A stretch of 64,000 bases of DNA from Acidovorax sp. SUPP3334 (GTDB taxonomy: Bacteria > Pseudomonadota > Gammaproteobacteria > Burkholderiales > Burkholderiaceae_C): assembly GCF_030159055.1 (NCBI RefSeq), contig NZ_BQXQ01000011.1, positions 1-64,000 on the forward strand, written 5' to 3'. Position numbers and translations under genes: made by a program. The notes below the pieces were generated by a model, which worked only from the letters and a program-made list of their open reading frames with translations, had not been told where the DNA came from and did not search any database. Positions 53,364-63,679 of the stretch are shown piece after piece; the first letter of the stretch is position 1, and each line of letters begins with the position of its first letter.

Positions 53364-53837
53364 TTAGAAGCGGAAGTGGCTGAATGCCTTGTTGGCTTCG
53401 GCCATGCGGTGCACTTCGTCACGGCGCTTCATCGCGCCGCCACGGCCTTCGGTGGCTTCCAGAAGTTCGTTGGCCAAGCGTTGCGCCATCGACTTTTCGC
53501 CACGCTTGCGAGCGGCTTCCTTGATCCAGCGCATCGACAGCGCCAGACGGCGCACAGGGCGCACTTCCACAGGAACCTGGTAGTTCGCACCACCCACGCG
53601 GCGGGACTTCACTTCGACCATGGGCTTCACGTTGTTGATGGCAACGGTGAAGGCTTCCAGAGGGTCCTTGTCAGGATGCTTCTTTTCGATCAGTTCCAGA
53701 GCGCCGTAAATGATGCGCTCTGCCACTGCCTTTTTGCCGCCTTCCATGATCACGTTCATGAATTTGGACAGCTCTACATTGCCGAACTTTGGATCCGGCA
53801 GGATTTCACGTTTGGGGACTTCGCGACGACGTGGCAT
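53364..53837 (-). CDS. rpsG: 30S ribosomal protein S7
   Basis: 157 residues. [18 protein letters not shown] and [18 protein letters not shown] mark S7, which starts assembly of the 30S head. In E. coli it represses its own operon by binding the rpsL-rpsG gap; the 169-bp gap here could serve similarly, but this is inference. Confidence 0.98.
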   Translation of the reverse strand: MPRRREVPKREILPDPKFGNVELSKFMNVIMEGGKKAVAERIIYGALELIEKKHPDKDPLEAFTVAINNVKPMVEVKSRRVGGANYQVPVEVRPVRRLALSMRWIKEAARKRGEKSMAQRLANELLEATEGRGGAMKRRDEVHRMAEANKAFSHFRF

Positions 53838-54006
53838 TTTTCACCTCTATCTTTGCTTCAGTTGGCATCTTTTCAGACACCGCGAGAGCCAATGAAGGAC
53901 TCCCACTTACTCGACCCGCGCAGACAACCTGCGTTTGGGGCCACTACGCTGCATCACCGCGCCACGCGGGAACAGCACCGAAAATTCTTGTGCAACAGCG
54001 CAGGAC

Positions 54007-54384
54007 TTACTTGGCCTTAGGCTTCTTGGCACCGTACTTGGAGCGCGCTTGCTTGCGGTCTTTAACGCCTTGCAAGTCGAGCGAACCGCGCACGATGTGG
54101 TAACGCACACCGGGCAAGTCCTTAACACGACCACCGCGAACCAGCACGACGCTGTGTTCTTGCAGGTTGTGGCCTTCGCCGCCGATGTAGGAAATGACTT
54201 CGAAACCGTTGGTCAGGCGAACCTTGGCGACCTTCCGCAGAGCGGAGTTAGGCTTCTTTGGCGTCGTGGTGTACACACGGGTGCACACGCCGCGGCGCTG
54301 GGGAGAGTTTTCCATCGCGGGGCTATTGGACTTGATCTTTTCGACCTCGCGCCCCTGACGGACCAGTTGATTGATGGTTGGCAT
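54007..54384 (-). CDS. rpsL: 30S ribosomal protein S12
   Basis: 125 residues from ATG 54384 ([14 protein letters not shown]); the longer frame is rejected. [20 protein letters not shown] keeps the lysine of streptomycin-sensitive forms, and the [13 protein letters not shown] segment is typical. It monitors decoding accuracy. It is the first gene of the str group. Confidence 0.98.
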   Translation of the reverse strand: MPTINQLVRQGREVEKIKSNSPAMENSPQRRGVCTRVYTTTPKKPNSALRKVAKVRLTNGFEVISYIGGEGHNLQEHSVVLVRGGRVKDLPGVRYHIVRGSLDLQGVKDRKQARSKYGAKKPKAK

Positions 54385-54460
54385 GAATACGTCCCTAAAC
54401 GTGAAATGCTTCGTGAAAAACGAAAACGTGAATCCCTTCGGAAATTCCGAAAAGCCTTCT

Positions 54461-54489
54461 AATGTAGCAGGTTGGCATGAACGGGGCAA
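54461..54489 (-). promoter_or_regulatory. Promoter of the str operon
   Basis: On the minus strand TTGCCC (54484-54489), 17-bp spacer, TACATT (54461-54466), about 77 bp before rpsL. The leader contains the inverted repeat TTCGGAATTTCCGAA. Confidence 0.6.
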
Positions 54490-54519
54490 TCGCCGGGCCG
54501 TTCACCGGCCTGCCTCGCG

Positions 54520-55689
54520 TCACTTGATCCAAAGGCGCATGGCGTCCCACGCGCGACCAAAAATGCCCGCCTGCTCTACCGCTTCCAGCGCTACCAGCGG
54601 CACTTCGGCGATCGGCTGGTCGCCCAGCGACACCTTCAGCGTGCCGATCGACTGGCCCTTGGTGAAGGGGGCGACGAGCGGATCGGTGCGAACGATCTGG
54701 GTCGTGACCTTGCCGGCGCTGCCGGCTGGCACGGTGACCACGATGGCGTCCGGACGGCCGATCTTGATGGTGTTCTGCTTGCCTTTCCAGACCGCCGGCG
54801 TAGCGGCGGGCTGGCCGGCATCGAACAGCTTGACGGCGTCGAAAGCGGTGTAGCCCCAGTTCAGGAGCTTCTGGCTTTCGTTCGCGCGGGCGTTCTCGCT
54901 GGACGCACCCAAGACGATGGACAGCAAGCGGCGCTGGCCGACATTCGGGAAATCGCGTTTGGACGTGGCCACCAGGCAGTAGCCAGCAGCAGACGTGTGG
55001 CCGGTCTTGAGACCGTCCACCGTGGGATCGCGAAACAGCAGCGAATTGCGGTTCGTGCCGTTGGACGGTGGCGTGCCCGGGTAGGCGTAGTGCTTGGTCG
55101 CGTAGTAATGCATGTACTCCGGGAAGTCCTGCATCAGCCGGGTGGCCAGCACGCCCAGGTCGCGCGCGGTGGTGGTGTGCCCCGGCTCGGTCAATCCTTC
55201 GGGGTTCTTGTACGCGGTGTTCTTCATGCCCAGGGCCTTGGCCTGGTCGTTCATGAGCTTGACGAAGTTCTCGGCGGTGCCGCCCACGCCTTCGGCGAGC
55301 GCCATGGTGGCGTCGTTGCCGGACTGCACGATCATCCCTTTGATGAGGTCTTCCACCGGCACCTGCATCTTGGGATCGATGAACATGCGGGAGCCGGGCA
55401 TCTTCCAGGCCAGCACGCTCACGGGCAGCTTCTGCTCCAGGGTGATCTTCTTGGCGCGCAGTGCGTCGAAGACCAGGTAGCCGGTCATGAGCTTGGTGAG
55501 GGAGGCCTGCTCCACCGGTGCGTCGATGTCCTTGGAGGCCAGCACCTGACCGGCCGTCACGTCGAGGAGCAGGTAATTGCGTGCGGCGATTTCCGGCGGC
55601 TGGGGGGCCTGCCCTTGCGCCCACAGGACGGCAGGAGCCAGCACGGCGGCAAGAACGAAAGAACGCAGCGTGGGCAGGAAGATCTTCAT
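54520..55689 (-). CDS. dacC: D-alanyl-D-alanine carboxypeptidase, PBP5/6 type
   Basis: 389 residues from ATG 55689 (MKIFLPTLRS); an ATG at 55701 is an alternative. A signal peptide ends near VLWAQG. Penicillin-binding motifs are Ser63-Leu-Thr-Lys66, Ser123-Gly-Asn and Lys228-Thr-Gly. The second domain and a C-terminal amphipathic helix (FGRAWDAMRLWIK) suit membrane anchoring. It trims the terminal D-Ala of peptidoglycan stem peptides. A pentanucleotide repeat tract lies 67-121 bp upstream of the start and may influence its promoter. dacA/dacC naming within the family is uncertain. Confidence 0.92.
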   Translation of the reverse strand: MKIFLPTLRSFVLAAVLAPAVLWAQGQAPQPPEIAARNYLLLDVTAGQVLASKDIDAPVEQASLTKLMTGYLVFDALRAKKITLEQKLPVSVLAWKMPGSRMFIDPKMQVPVEDLIKGMIVQSGNDATMALAEGVGGTAENFVKLMNDQAKALGMKNTAYKNPEGLTEPGHTTTARDLGVLATRLMQDFPEYMHYYATKHYAYPGTPPSNGTNRNSLLFRDPTVDGLKTGHTSAAGYCLVATSKRDFPNVGQRRLLSIVLGASSENARANESQKLLNWGYTAFDAVKLFDAGQPAATPAVWKGKQNTIKIGRPDAIVVTVPAGSAGKVTTQIVRTDPLVAPFTKGQSIGTLKVSLGDQPIAEVPLVALEAVEQAGIFGRAWDAMRLWIK

Positions 55690-55755
55690 GGAAACAGGCA
55701 TTCGGACAAGGAAACGGTGGAACGGGACGGCGTTTGCGACTGCGGCCGATCGCGC

Positions 55756-55810
55756 GCGGTGCGGTGCGGTGCGGTGCGGTGCGGTGCGGTGCGGTGCGGT
55801 GCGGTGCGGT
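55756..55810. repeat. Pentanucleotide tandem repeat (GCGGT)11
   Basis: Eleven perfect copies of GCGGT span 55 bp. The tract lies in the 143-bp gap between the dacC-like start and the upstream hydrolase stop, where the dacC promoter must be if it is separate. Perfect short-unit repeats of this length are prone to slippage. Confidence 0.95.
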
Positions 55811-55832
55811 AGAGGGAGCGATTGGGCGGCGG

Positions 55833-56474
55833 TCAGTTCCCCGCCAGCAGATGGCGGGACACCAAGTTTTTCAGGAGCGGCAATTGTCCGTGAAAGAAAT
55901 GCCCGCCACCCGGTACGACTGTGACGGGGAGTATCTGCGGGCGCGCCCAGTCCATGACGGCCGCAAGCGGCACCGTGTCGTCCTGTTCGCCATGCACGAT
56001 GAGCGTGCGGTCATGGGCGGGCTCCGGCACGGGCGCTACCGTGAAACGGCTGGCCGCGGTGCCGACGAGCACGACGCGCTCGATGTCGCGCTCACCCCAG
56101 AGCCGCGCGAGGGCATGGCTGGTGACGAAGGCACCGAACGAGAATCCGGCCAGGGCCAGCGGTCCGTCGGGTGCCGTCTGGCGCACCACCTCCAGAAAGT
56201 CCTCCAGCTCGCCCTGCCCCGCGTCGTGGGTGCCGGCGCTGGCGCCGACGCCGCGAAAATTGAAGCGCACCGCGGTCCATCCGCTTTGCACGAAGGCGCG
56301 CGCGAGGGTCTGCACCACCTTGTTGTCCATGGTGCCGCCGAAAAGGGGATGCGGATGGGCGATCACGGCCATGCCGCGCGACGAGGCGCCGTCGGGCACC
56401 TGGGCCGCATCGCGCGCCGCTTCGATGGCGCCGGCTGCACCGGCAAGGGTCAGGCGTTCAGTCTGGGCATTCAC
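55833..56474 (-). CDS. Alpha/beta hydrolase (dienelactone hydrolase/KANL3-like)
   Basis: 213 residues. The oxyanion region HPHPLFGGTMDNKVVQTLARAF (quoted in part: HPHPLFGGTMDNKVV), the FRGVGAS motif, nucleophile Ser112 in AGFSFGAF, acid in HGEQDDTVPL and His in PGGGHFFHG make a complete catalytic triad. The substrate is unknown. It is preceded by repeat copy D, which lies just upstream of its start. Confidence 0.88.
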   Translation of the reverse strand: MNAQTERLTLAGAAGAIEAARDAAQVPDGASSRGMAVIAHPHPLFGGTMDNKVVQTLARAFVQSGWTAVRFNFRGVGASAGTHDAGQGELEDFLEVVRQTAPDGPLALAGFSFGAFVTSHALARLWGERDIERVVLVGTAASRFTVAPVPEPAHDRTLIVHGEQDDTVPLAAVMDWARPQILPVTVVPGGGHFFHGQLPLLKNLVSRHLLAGN

Positions 56475-56481
56475 GTGGATT

Positions 56482-56546
56482 GCTATTCAATTGATAGCTG
56501 TCAGCGCATATAACACTAGGGCAGACAGCCAAAAAGGCTTAAAAAA
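56482..56546 (+). repeat. Interspersed hairpin repeat, copy D
   Basis: GCTATTCAATTGATAGC (17-base hairpin), then TGTCAGCGCATATAACACT and an AAAAAGGCTTAAA end. It fills the 86-bp gap between the ferredoxin stop and the hydrolase start, so it likely carries or disrupts promoter signals for the hydrolase. Confidence 0.75.
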
Positions 56547-56560
56547 AGAACCTGGAGCGA

Positions 56561-56920
56561 TCAGCGGCCGAGTTCCGGCGGAGTCAGCAGCCGCTCGACG
56601 ACCTGGCCGTTCTTGAGGTGCGACTCCACGATTTCGTCGATGTCGCTGCCGTCCACGAAGGTGTACCAGGTGCCCTCGGGATAGACCACGGCGACGGGGC
56701 CGCCCGCGCAGCGGTCCAGGCAACCGGCCTTGTTCACCCGGACCTTGCCGGGGCCGGAAAGGCCCGCGGCCTTGACCTGGGACTTGCACCGGTCGAACGC
56801 AGCCTGCGCACCATGGTGGGCGCAGCTGTCTTCCCCGTTGGTACGGTCGTTCAGGCAAAAGAAGATGTGTCGGGCGTAGTAGCCAGGCTGCGCGGCTGGC
56901 GGCGTGGGGGTGTCGGTCAT
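56561..56920 (-). CDS. Thioredoxin-like [2Fe-2S] ferredoxin
   Basis: 119 residues. Cysteines 22, 33, 67 and 71 follow the C-x10-C...C-x3-C spacing of thioredoxin-like (NuoE-type) ferredoxins, with RHIFFCLNDR and NKAGCLDRCAGGPVAVVYPEG conserved (second quoted in part: AGCLDRCAGGPVAVVYPEG). It likely carries electrons; the partner is unknown. The gene lies 9 bp after the VanZ-like gene. Confidence 0.9.
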   Translation of the reverse strand: MTDTPTPPAAQPGYYARHIFFCLNDRTNGEDSCAHHGAQAAFDRCKSQVKAAGLSGPGKVRVNKAGCLDRCAGGPVAVVYPEGTWYTFVDGSDIDEIVESHLKNGQVVERLLTPPELGR

Positions 56921-56929
56921 GCGGGCATT

Positions 56930-58060
56930 TTAGGAGCCGTTGCGCGGCGGCGTGTCGCTGTACGCCGCCTCGCGGTCGCGCCGGGCCACGCGCTGTACGA
57001 CGTAAACCAGCGTCACATAGGGCCAGAGCCAGCCCAGCCACTGGCCCAATCCATAAAAGCGGATGAAGCGGCCCTGCTCCCAGGCCTGCAGGGTGTCGGC
57101 GAAATAGGCGCTCGTGGGCGCCTGGTTGAGGATATTGAGCTGCAGCATCAGCAACAGCAGCAACACCGCCGCGCTGGCACGGCGCGGCAAGCCCACCAGC
57201 ATCAGCGCAACGGCCATGCCGGCCCACACGCCCACGCGGGCCGGGGTGCCGAGCCACTCCCACGCATGGGCGGGGCCGTAGCTGAGCGCGGAGGACAGCG
57301 CGGTCACCGAGACGCCCGCCACGACGGTGGCGAGCGAGAACGCCACGCGGCGGCCGATGTGGCGGATCACGCAGTAGCCCAGCAGGCAGGGCACCAGCAG
57401 GCCCAGCATCACGGCGAGCAGTTCGGCGCTGGGCGATAGGGCCTCCAAGGGCGTTTCGCGCATTGGCAACCAATCGAGGAAAGGCGTGTCGGCCAGCAAG
57501 TCTTCCAGGGCGATTTCGAGCCGCTCCCACATCTGGCCCAGCCCGAAGGGCACTGCCGCCGGGAACAGCAGCGCCACCGGCCAGAGCGCCAGCAGCGCCA
57601 GCGCTCCGCTGGCGTCGGGCACGAACCAGCGCGCCCGCAGCCGGCTCCATCGGGCCAGCGCGCCCAGGCGTTCGAGCAGCGTGGCCAGCAGCGCTCCGGT
57701 CAACGTGCCCAGCGCATTGAGCACCAGATCCATGTTGGAGGGCACGCGCCGGGGCAGGTAGATCTGCAGGAACTCCATCAGCATCGACAGCAGCCCGCCG
57801 GCCAGCGCCGCGAGCGGCACCGCGCCCCGTGGCCAGCCTGTGCGCAGCATGGCCAGCGCCAGCAGGAAGCCGAACGGCGCGTAGCCCACGATGTTGATGT
57901 TGACGTCGAACCAGGTCCAGTACGGCGGCGGAATGCGCGCCGTCAGGAACACCCAGGGCGAGATGCCCTGCTCGCGCCAGCCGTCGAAAGGAAACAGGCT
58001 GGCAAAGACCACCAGGGCCGCGTAGATCAGCGCCAGGGGCCAGGCGGATGTCTTGTGCAC
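56930..58060 (-). CDS. VanZ-like multi-spanning membrane protein
   Basis: 376 residues from GTG 58060; no ATG exists in a sensible place and the long upstream frame overlaps hemJ. The first half matches VanZ: DVNINIVGYAPFGFLLALAM, MEFLQIYLPRRVPSNMDLVLN-like (quoted EFLQIYLPRRVPSNMD), NALGTLTG. Several further membrane helices make it longer than the classical about 160-residue VanZ. The role is unknown; VanZ itself is linked to teicoplanin resistance, which should not be assumed here. It follows hemJ by 35 bp. Confidence 0.8.
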   Translation of the reverse strand: MHKTSAWPLALIYAALVVFASLFPFDGWREQGISPWVFLTARIPPPYWTWFDVNINIVGYAPFGFLLALAMLRTGWPRGAVPLAALAGGLLSMLMEFLQIYLPRRVPSNMDLVLNALGTLTGALLATLLERLGALARWSRLRARWFVPDASGALALLALWPVALLFPAAVPFGLGQMWERLEIALEDLLADTPFLDWLPMRETPLEALSPSAELLAVMLGLLVPCLLGYCVIRHIGRRVAFSLATVVAGVSVTALSSALSYGPAHAWEWLGTPARVGVWAGMAVALMLVGLPRRASAAVLLLLLMLQLNILNQAPTSAYFADTLQAWEQGRFIRFYGLGQWLGWLWPYVTLVYVVQRVARRDREAAYSDTPPRNGS

Positions 58061-58095
58061 GTCGATGGGGCGCGCGGCCAGCGCTCGATGAATGA

Positions 58096-58524
58096 TTAAA
58101 AGGGTTTGACGACGACCAGCACCACCGCTGCCACGAGCAACAGTACCGGCACTTCGTTGAACCAGCGGAACCACCGGTGGCTGCGCCGGCTTTGCCCGTT
58201 GGCGAGCTTGCGCAGCAATATGCCGCAGGCGTGGTGATAGCCCACCGCGAGCACCACCACCATGAGCTTGGCATGCATCCAGCCGTTGCCCGGCCCGCGG
58301 CCGATGCCATAGCCCAGATAGAGCCAGAGCCCGAGCGCGATGGCCGGCACGGCAAGGACGGTGGTGAAGCGCAGCAGCTTCCTTGCCATGGTCAGCAGCC
58401 GGTCTCGCTCGGCGGCCGAGCCCGGAGCCACCATGGCCAGATTGACGAAGATCCGAGGCAGGTAGAACAGTCCGGCGAACCAGCTGGCCACGAAGACGAT
58501 GTGAAAGGCTTTGACCCAGAGCAT
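58096..58524 (-). CDS. hemJ: Protoporphyrinogen IX oxidase HemJ
   Basis: 142 residues from ATG 58524 with four membrane helices. MLWVKAFHIVFVASWFAGLF carries the conserved histidine of HemJ, and GNGWMHAKLMVVVLAVGYHH a second His/Lys motif. HemJ oxidises protoporphyrinogen IX to protoporphyrin IX late in heme synthesis. It is divergent from hemB, an earlier enzyme of the same pathway, about 160 bp away. Confidence 0.9.
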   Translation of the reverse strand: MLWVKAFHIVFVASWFAGLFYLPRIFVNLAMVAPGSAAERDRLLTMARKLLRFTTVLAVPAIALGLWLYLGYGIGRGPGNGWMHAKLMVVVLAVGYHHACGILLRKLANGQSRRSHRWFRWFNEVPVLLLVAAVVLVVVKPF

Positions 58525-58611
58525 GGCCGCAGTGTACGTGCCGGGCGGCCCTCGAAAAGGCACCTGGTGCGGAAAGAACACACACCCGCCAGGGCCCGCG
58601 CGGCGGCATGA

Positions 58612-59691
<1,080 letters not shown>

Positions 59692-59762
59692 CCCGTGCCG
59701 CCCTTGGCGCCCGCCTGCCCTGCGGTGCGGGCGCCGACCTTCTCCGCCCTGCCCCAGCCTCC

Positions 59763-60938
59763 ATGCGCATCTTTCACATCCACCAGGGCAACGCCACCGA
59801 GCTGGCCGCCCTGCCCTCCCAGCCCCCGGCCGCGGGCTTTTACTGGATTTCGTGCACGCGGGCGGCCTTTGGCGAGCAGTTGGGCCTGGTGCAGGCCGCG
59901 CTGCAGGCGACCACCGGATTGCAACTGGTGGACCTGCATGTGTCCGACCTTCTGAACGCGCAGTTGCCATCGCACTACGACTACACCTCGCAGTACGACC
60001 TGCTGGTGTTTCGCCGGCTCGCGGCCACCGGCCACGGGGCGGCACCATCCAGTTCGCCGCCAGCGCCCACACACACCGCCGCTCCCTCCGCTCCCGCAGC
60101 GCCGCCGGAGCGCATGAGCGGCCCACCCGTCCTGCGCCGCATCGACACCAGCCCCGTGGGGTTCGCCGTGTTCGATCAGGTGCTGCTGTCGGTGCACCCG
60201 TCCGATTGCGCGGTGCGCGATGCCTATGCGTCGCGGCTGCTGGCTGCAGCGCGGGGCGATGCGCGGGGCGATGCCCAACGGGACCCGCGACCGGGCTCCT
60301 CGTCCTTGGGGCGCCTGCCCACCTCGCCCGCCGATCTGATGATGCGCGTGGTCAACCTCATCGTGGACGGCTACCTGGACCTGCGCCGTGAGCTGAGCCG
60401 CCAGCTCGACCACTGGCAGGCCGAGTTGCTCAAGCCCCGGGCGCGCTTCGCCAACTGGAGCGCGCTGCTGGAGGCGCGGCTTGCACTGCACCAGCTCGAC
60501 GAGATCTGCGAGGACCAGAACACCGCCGTGCAGGACTGGATCGACGCGGTGGAAACCTGGCCCGAGCCGGAAACCCCGGTGCTGCAGCGGGAACTGGACC
60601 TGCTCAAGGTCCGCAGCCGCGACGTGCTGGAGCACATCGAGCGCGTGGTGCACCACGTGCGCCGATTGGAGCAGAGCACCGAAACCGCAGTGCAGATGCA
60701 TTTCAGCGTGCAGAGCAATCGCACCAACGACATCATGCGCACGCTGACGGCGCTGACCGCCGTCTTTTTGCCGCTGAACCTCATCGCGGGCATCTTCGGC
60801 ATGAACTTCGAATTCATTCCCCTGGTGCACAAGCAGGACGGCTTTTGGTGGGCGATGGGATCGATGACCGTCATCGCCGTCGGGCTGATCGCACTCTTTT
60901 GGCGCAAGCGCTACCTGGCCCGCACCGGCCAGCATTGA
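59763..60938 (+). CDS. CorA-like magnesium/cation transporter
   Basis: 391 residues. The pore motif Gly346-Met-Asn is in LIAGIFGMNFEFIP, at the end of the first of two C-terminal helices, preceded by the long stalk helix (RTLTALTAVFLPLNLIAG). The cytoplasmic N-domain has a Ser/Pro/Ala-rich insert near 90-120. It passively imports magnesium, or exports zinc in ZntB relatives. It lies 71 bp after hemB on the same strand. Confidence 0.9.
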   Translation: MRIFHIHQGNATELAALPSQPPAAGFYWISCTRAAFGEQLGLVQAALQATTGLQLVDLHVSDLLNAQLPSHYDYTSQYDLLVFRRLAATGHGAAPSSSPPAPTHTAAPSAPAAPPERMSGPPVLRRIDTSPVGFAVFDQVLLSVHPSDCAVRDAYASRLLAAARGDARGDAQRDPRPGSSSLGRLPTSPADLMMRVVNLIVDGYLDLRRELSRQLDHWQAELLKPRARFANWSALLEARLALHQLDEICEDQNTAVQDWIDAVETWPEPETPVLQRELDLLKVRSRDVLEHIERVVHHVRRLEQSTETAVQMHFSVQSNRTNDIMRTLTALTAVFLPLNLIAGIFGMNFEFIPLVHKQDGFWWAMGSMTVIAVGLIALFWRKRYLARTGQH

Positions 60939-61011
60939 CGCCCTGCGGGGCGCCGATAGAATCGCGCCCCCCGCTCCAACCCGCGCCGCCCGGCTTGCCG
61001 GCGTTTCTCCC

Positions 61012-62007
61012 ATGGCCCACATCCTCGTCGATCAGCTCGTCAAGACGTACCGCATCGCCGAGCGCGCGCCGGGGCTGGGAGGCGCGCTGCGCGGCCTGCT
61101 GCACCGGCGCACGCGCACGGTGGCAGCCCTGTCGGGCGTGTCGTTCACGCTGGAGCGCGGCGAATTGCTGGGTTTCATCGGACCGAACGGCGCGGGCAAA
61201 TCGACCACCATCAAGATTCTCTCCGGCATCCTGCGGCCCGACGGCGGGCGCGTGGAGATCGATGGCCGCCACCCCAGCGACGACCGCGAGCGCCACGTCG
61301 CGCGCATCGGCGTGGTGTTCGGCCAGCGCACCCAGCTGTGGTGGGATCTGCCGGTGGGAGAGGGGTTCGATCTGCTGCGCGACATCTACCGCGTGGACGA
61401 GCGGCGCTACCGACGCGCTCGCGACGAACTGGTGTCGCTGCTGTCGCTGCAAGGCGTGCTGGCCCAGCCCGTGCGCCAGCTCTCGCTGGGCCAGCGCATG
61501 CGCGCCGAGATCGCAGCGGCGCTGCTGCATGAACCGGACATCCTGTTTCTCGACGAACCGACCATCGGCCTGGATGCGCCGTCCAAGCTCGCGGTGCGGG
61601 ACTTCGTGCGCCGCGCCAACCGCGAGCGCGGCACCACCGTGCTGCTCACCACCCACGACATGCACGACATCGAGGCGCTGGCCGGGCGCGTGATCGTGAT
61701 CGGCCATGGCCGCGTGCTGGCCGACAGCCCCGTCGAAGCCCTGCGCGCCCAGGTGATGGCCGAGCGGCGCCTGGTGGTGGACTTCGTTCTCGACGCGCCC
61801 CTGCTGGCGCCGCAGCCTGGCGTTTCCGTCCATGCCCGCGAAGGCCGCACCCTGGTGCTGGGGTTCGATCCGGCGGTCACCACGGCGCCGGCACTCATCG
61901 CGCAACTGGTGGCCGCGCACGGCGTGCAGGACCTTCGGCTGGAAGGCCTGGCCATCGAAGAAGTCATCGCGCGCTTCTATGCCCTGCACGGGGCGGCCGA
62001 GGCATGA
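61012..62007 (+). CDS. ABC-2-type exporter, ATP-binding protein
   Basis: 331 residues. Walker A GPNGAGKST at 57-65, signature LSLGQRMRAE, Walker B ILFLDEPTIGLD and the H-loop TTHDMHD are present. A C-terminal domain of about 90 residues is typical of NatA/DrrA-like proteins. It powers the two permeases encoded next; its stop overlaps the next start by 4 bp (ATGA). Confidence 0.93.
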   Translation: MAHILVDQLVKTYRIAERAPGLGGALRGLLHRRTRTVAALSGVSFTLERGELLGFIGPNGAGKSTTIKILSGILRPDGGRVEIDGRHPSDDRERHVARIGVVFGQRTQLWWDLPVGEGFDLLRDIYRVDERRYRRARDELVSLLSLQGVLAQPVRQLSLGQRMRAEIAAALLHEPDILFLDEPTIGLDAPSKLAVRDFVRRANRERGTTVLLTTHDMHDIEALAGRVIVIGHGRVLADSPVEALRAQVMAERRLVVDFVLDAPLLAPQPGVSVHAREGRTLVLGFDPAVTTAPALIAQLVAAHGVQDLRLEGLAIEEVIARFYALHGAAEA

Positions 62008-62840
62008 GGCCCCCGCTCGCCCTGCGCCCCTATAGCGCGGCCTTCGTCTCGCGCTTTCTGCAGATGCTGCAGTACCGCACGGCGGCGCTGGCGGGCTTCG
62101 GCACGCAGTGCTGGTGGGGCGGCATCAAGGTGATGGTGCTGGCCGCGTTCTACGGCGGTGCCGGCGCCTCGGGGGCGCCCATGCCGCTGCAGCAGGCCAT
62201 CACCTATACGTGGCTGGCGCAGGGGCTGCTGGCGCTTTTGCCGTGGTCGGGCGACCCCGAGGTGGCCCAGGCCGTGCGCACCGGCGCCGTCGCGTACGAC
62301 CGCCTTCGGCCGGTGGATGCCTACGGGCTGTGGTTCGCGCGCAGCGCGGGCTGGATCGCGGCGCGGGTGTTGCCGCGGCTGGCACTGATGGCGGCCTTCG
62401 CCGCGCTGCTGCTGCCCCTGCTGGGCTGGCGCGAATGGGCCTGGCAACCCCCGGCAGACTCGGCCGCAGCGCTGGCAGCCGCCGTTTCGGCGGCACTCGC
62501 GCTGCTGCTGTCCACCGCGCTCGTGATGCTGCTGAACGTGGCCACGACCGCGGCGCTGAACGAGCGCGGCATCAATGCGCTCGCCGTGCCGGCCGTGGTG
62601 GTGCTGTCGGGCAACCTTTTGCCGCTCACGCTGCTGCCCGATGCCTGGCAGTGGGCACTCGTCGCTCAGCCCCTGGCGGGGCTGCTGGACATTCCGACGC
62701 GCCTGTACTTCGGGCGATGGGCCGGCGCGCAGGCCGCGGCGGGTTTGGCCCTGCAGGTTTTCTGGATCGCCGTGCTGGTGGCGCTGGGCCGCCTGGCGAT
62801 GCAGCGCACCTTGCGCCACCTCGAAATCCAGGGCGGCTGA
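62004..62840 (+). CDS. ABC-2-type transporter permease 1
   Basis: 278 residues, about six membrane helices. The N-terminal RPYSAAFVSRFLQMLQYRTAA segment matches ABC-2 permeases encoded with such ATPases (quoted here as SAAFVSRFLQMLQYRT). The substrate is unknown. The next permease begins 1 bp after the stop. Confidence 0.87.
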   Translation: MRPPLALRPYSAAFVSRFLQMLQYRTAALAGFGTQCWWGGIKVMVLAAFYGGAGASGAPMPLQQAITYTWLAQGLLALLPWSGDPEVAQAVRTGAVAYDRLRPVDAYGLWFARSAGWIAARVLPRLALMAAFAALLLPLLGWREWAWQPPADSAAALAAAVSAALALLLSTALVMLLNVATTAALNERGINALAVPAVVVLSGNLLPLTLLPDAWQWALVAQPLAGLLDIPTRLYFGRWAGAQAAAGLALQVFWIAVLVALGRLAMQRTLRHLEIQGG

Positions 62841-62841
62841 G

Positions 62842-63645
62842 ATGGGATCGTTCGCACTCTTCGTCCGGCTGGCTGGCGCATCGCTGCACGCGCAGGCGCG
62901 CTACCCGGCGTCGGCCTTGTTGATGACCGTGGGGCAGTTTCTCGCCACCGGCATCGAAGTGATCGCGGTGTGGGCGCTGTTTCACCGCTTCGGCAGCGTG
63001 CAGGGCTGGAGCCTGGGCGAAGTGGCGCTGTTCTACGGCCTGGTGAACTGCATGTTCGCCGTGGCAGACGCGCTGGGACGCGGTTTCGACGTGCTGGGCA
63101 CCGAGTTCTTGCGCACCGGCGCGTTCGACCGGCTCCTGCTGCGCCCCCGGCCGCTGGCGCTGCAGCTCATGGGGCACGACCTGCGCCTGAGCCGGCTGGG
63201 CCGGCTGCTGCAGGGCCTGGCCGTGCTGGCGTTCGCGACCGCGCAGGCACCGATCGATTGGACCTCGGCCACCGTGGCGCTGGCCGCCTGGGCCGTGGCG
63301 GGCGGGGTGGCGTTGTTCCTGGGCATTCTGGTGCTGCAGGGCACGCTGGCGTTCTGGACCGTCGAGAGCCTGGAGATCGCCAACGTACTCACTTACGGCG
63401 GGGTGCAGGCCGCGCAATACCCGCTGGCACTGTACGCGCGGTGGTTTCGCCGCCTGCTGACGTTCGCCGTGCCGCTGGCCTGCGTGGCGTATTACCCGGG
63501 CCTGGCGATCCTCTCCCACCCCGACCCGCTGGGCGCGCCCGGCTGGCTGGGCTGGGTGTCGCCGCTGGCGGGCTTCGCCTTTCTGGGCGCCGCCTTCGGG
63601 GCCTGGCGGCTGGGCCTGCGCCGCTACGCATCGACCGGCAGTTGA
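62842..63645 (+). CDS. ABC-2-type transporter permease 2
   Basis: 267 residues from ATG 62842, about six membrane helices. LGEVALFYGLVNCMFAVADALGRGFD and GAFDRLLLRPRPLALQL (first quoted in part: GEVALFYGLVNCMFAVADAL) are characteristic of this family of paired permeases. It forms a heterodimer with the preceding protein. The transported molecule is not evident from sequence. Confidence 0.87.
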   Translation: MGSFALFVRLAGASLHAQARYPASALLMTVGQFLATGIEVIAVWALFHRFGSVQGWSLGEVALFYGLVNCMFAVADALGRGFDVLGTEFLRTGAFDRLLLRPRPLALQLMGHDLRLSRLGRLLQGLAVLAFATAQAPIDWTSATVALAAWAVAGGVALFLGILVLQGTLAFWTVESLEIANVLTYGGVQAAQYPLALYARWFRRLLTFAVPLACVAYYPGLAILSHPDPLGAPGWLGWVSPLAGFAFLGAAFGAWRLGLRRYASTGS

Positions 63646-63679
63646 GCCGAACCGCAAACACGACACGGCAAATAGCGAC

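Noticed and set aside
55756-55810. CRISPR-like or transposon-end interpretation of the GCGGT tract
   Set aside because: Units are five bases with no spacers; it is a simple tandem repeat.
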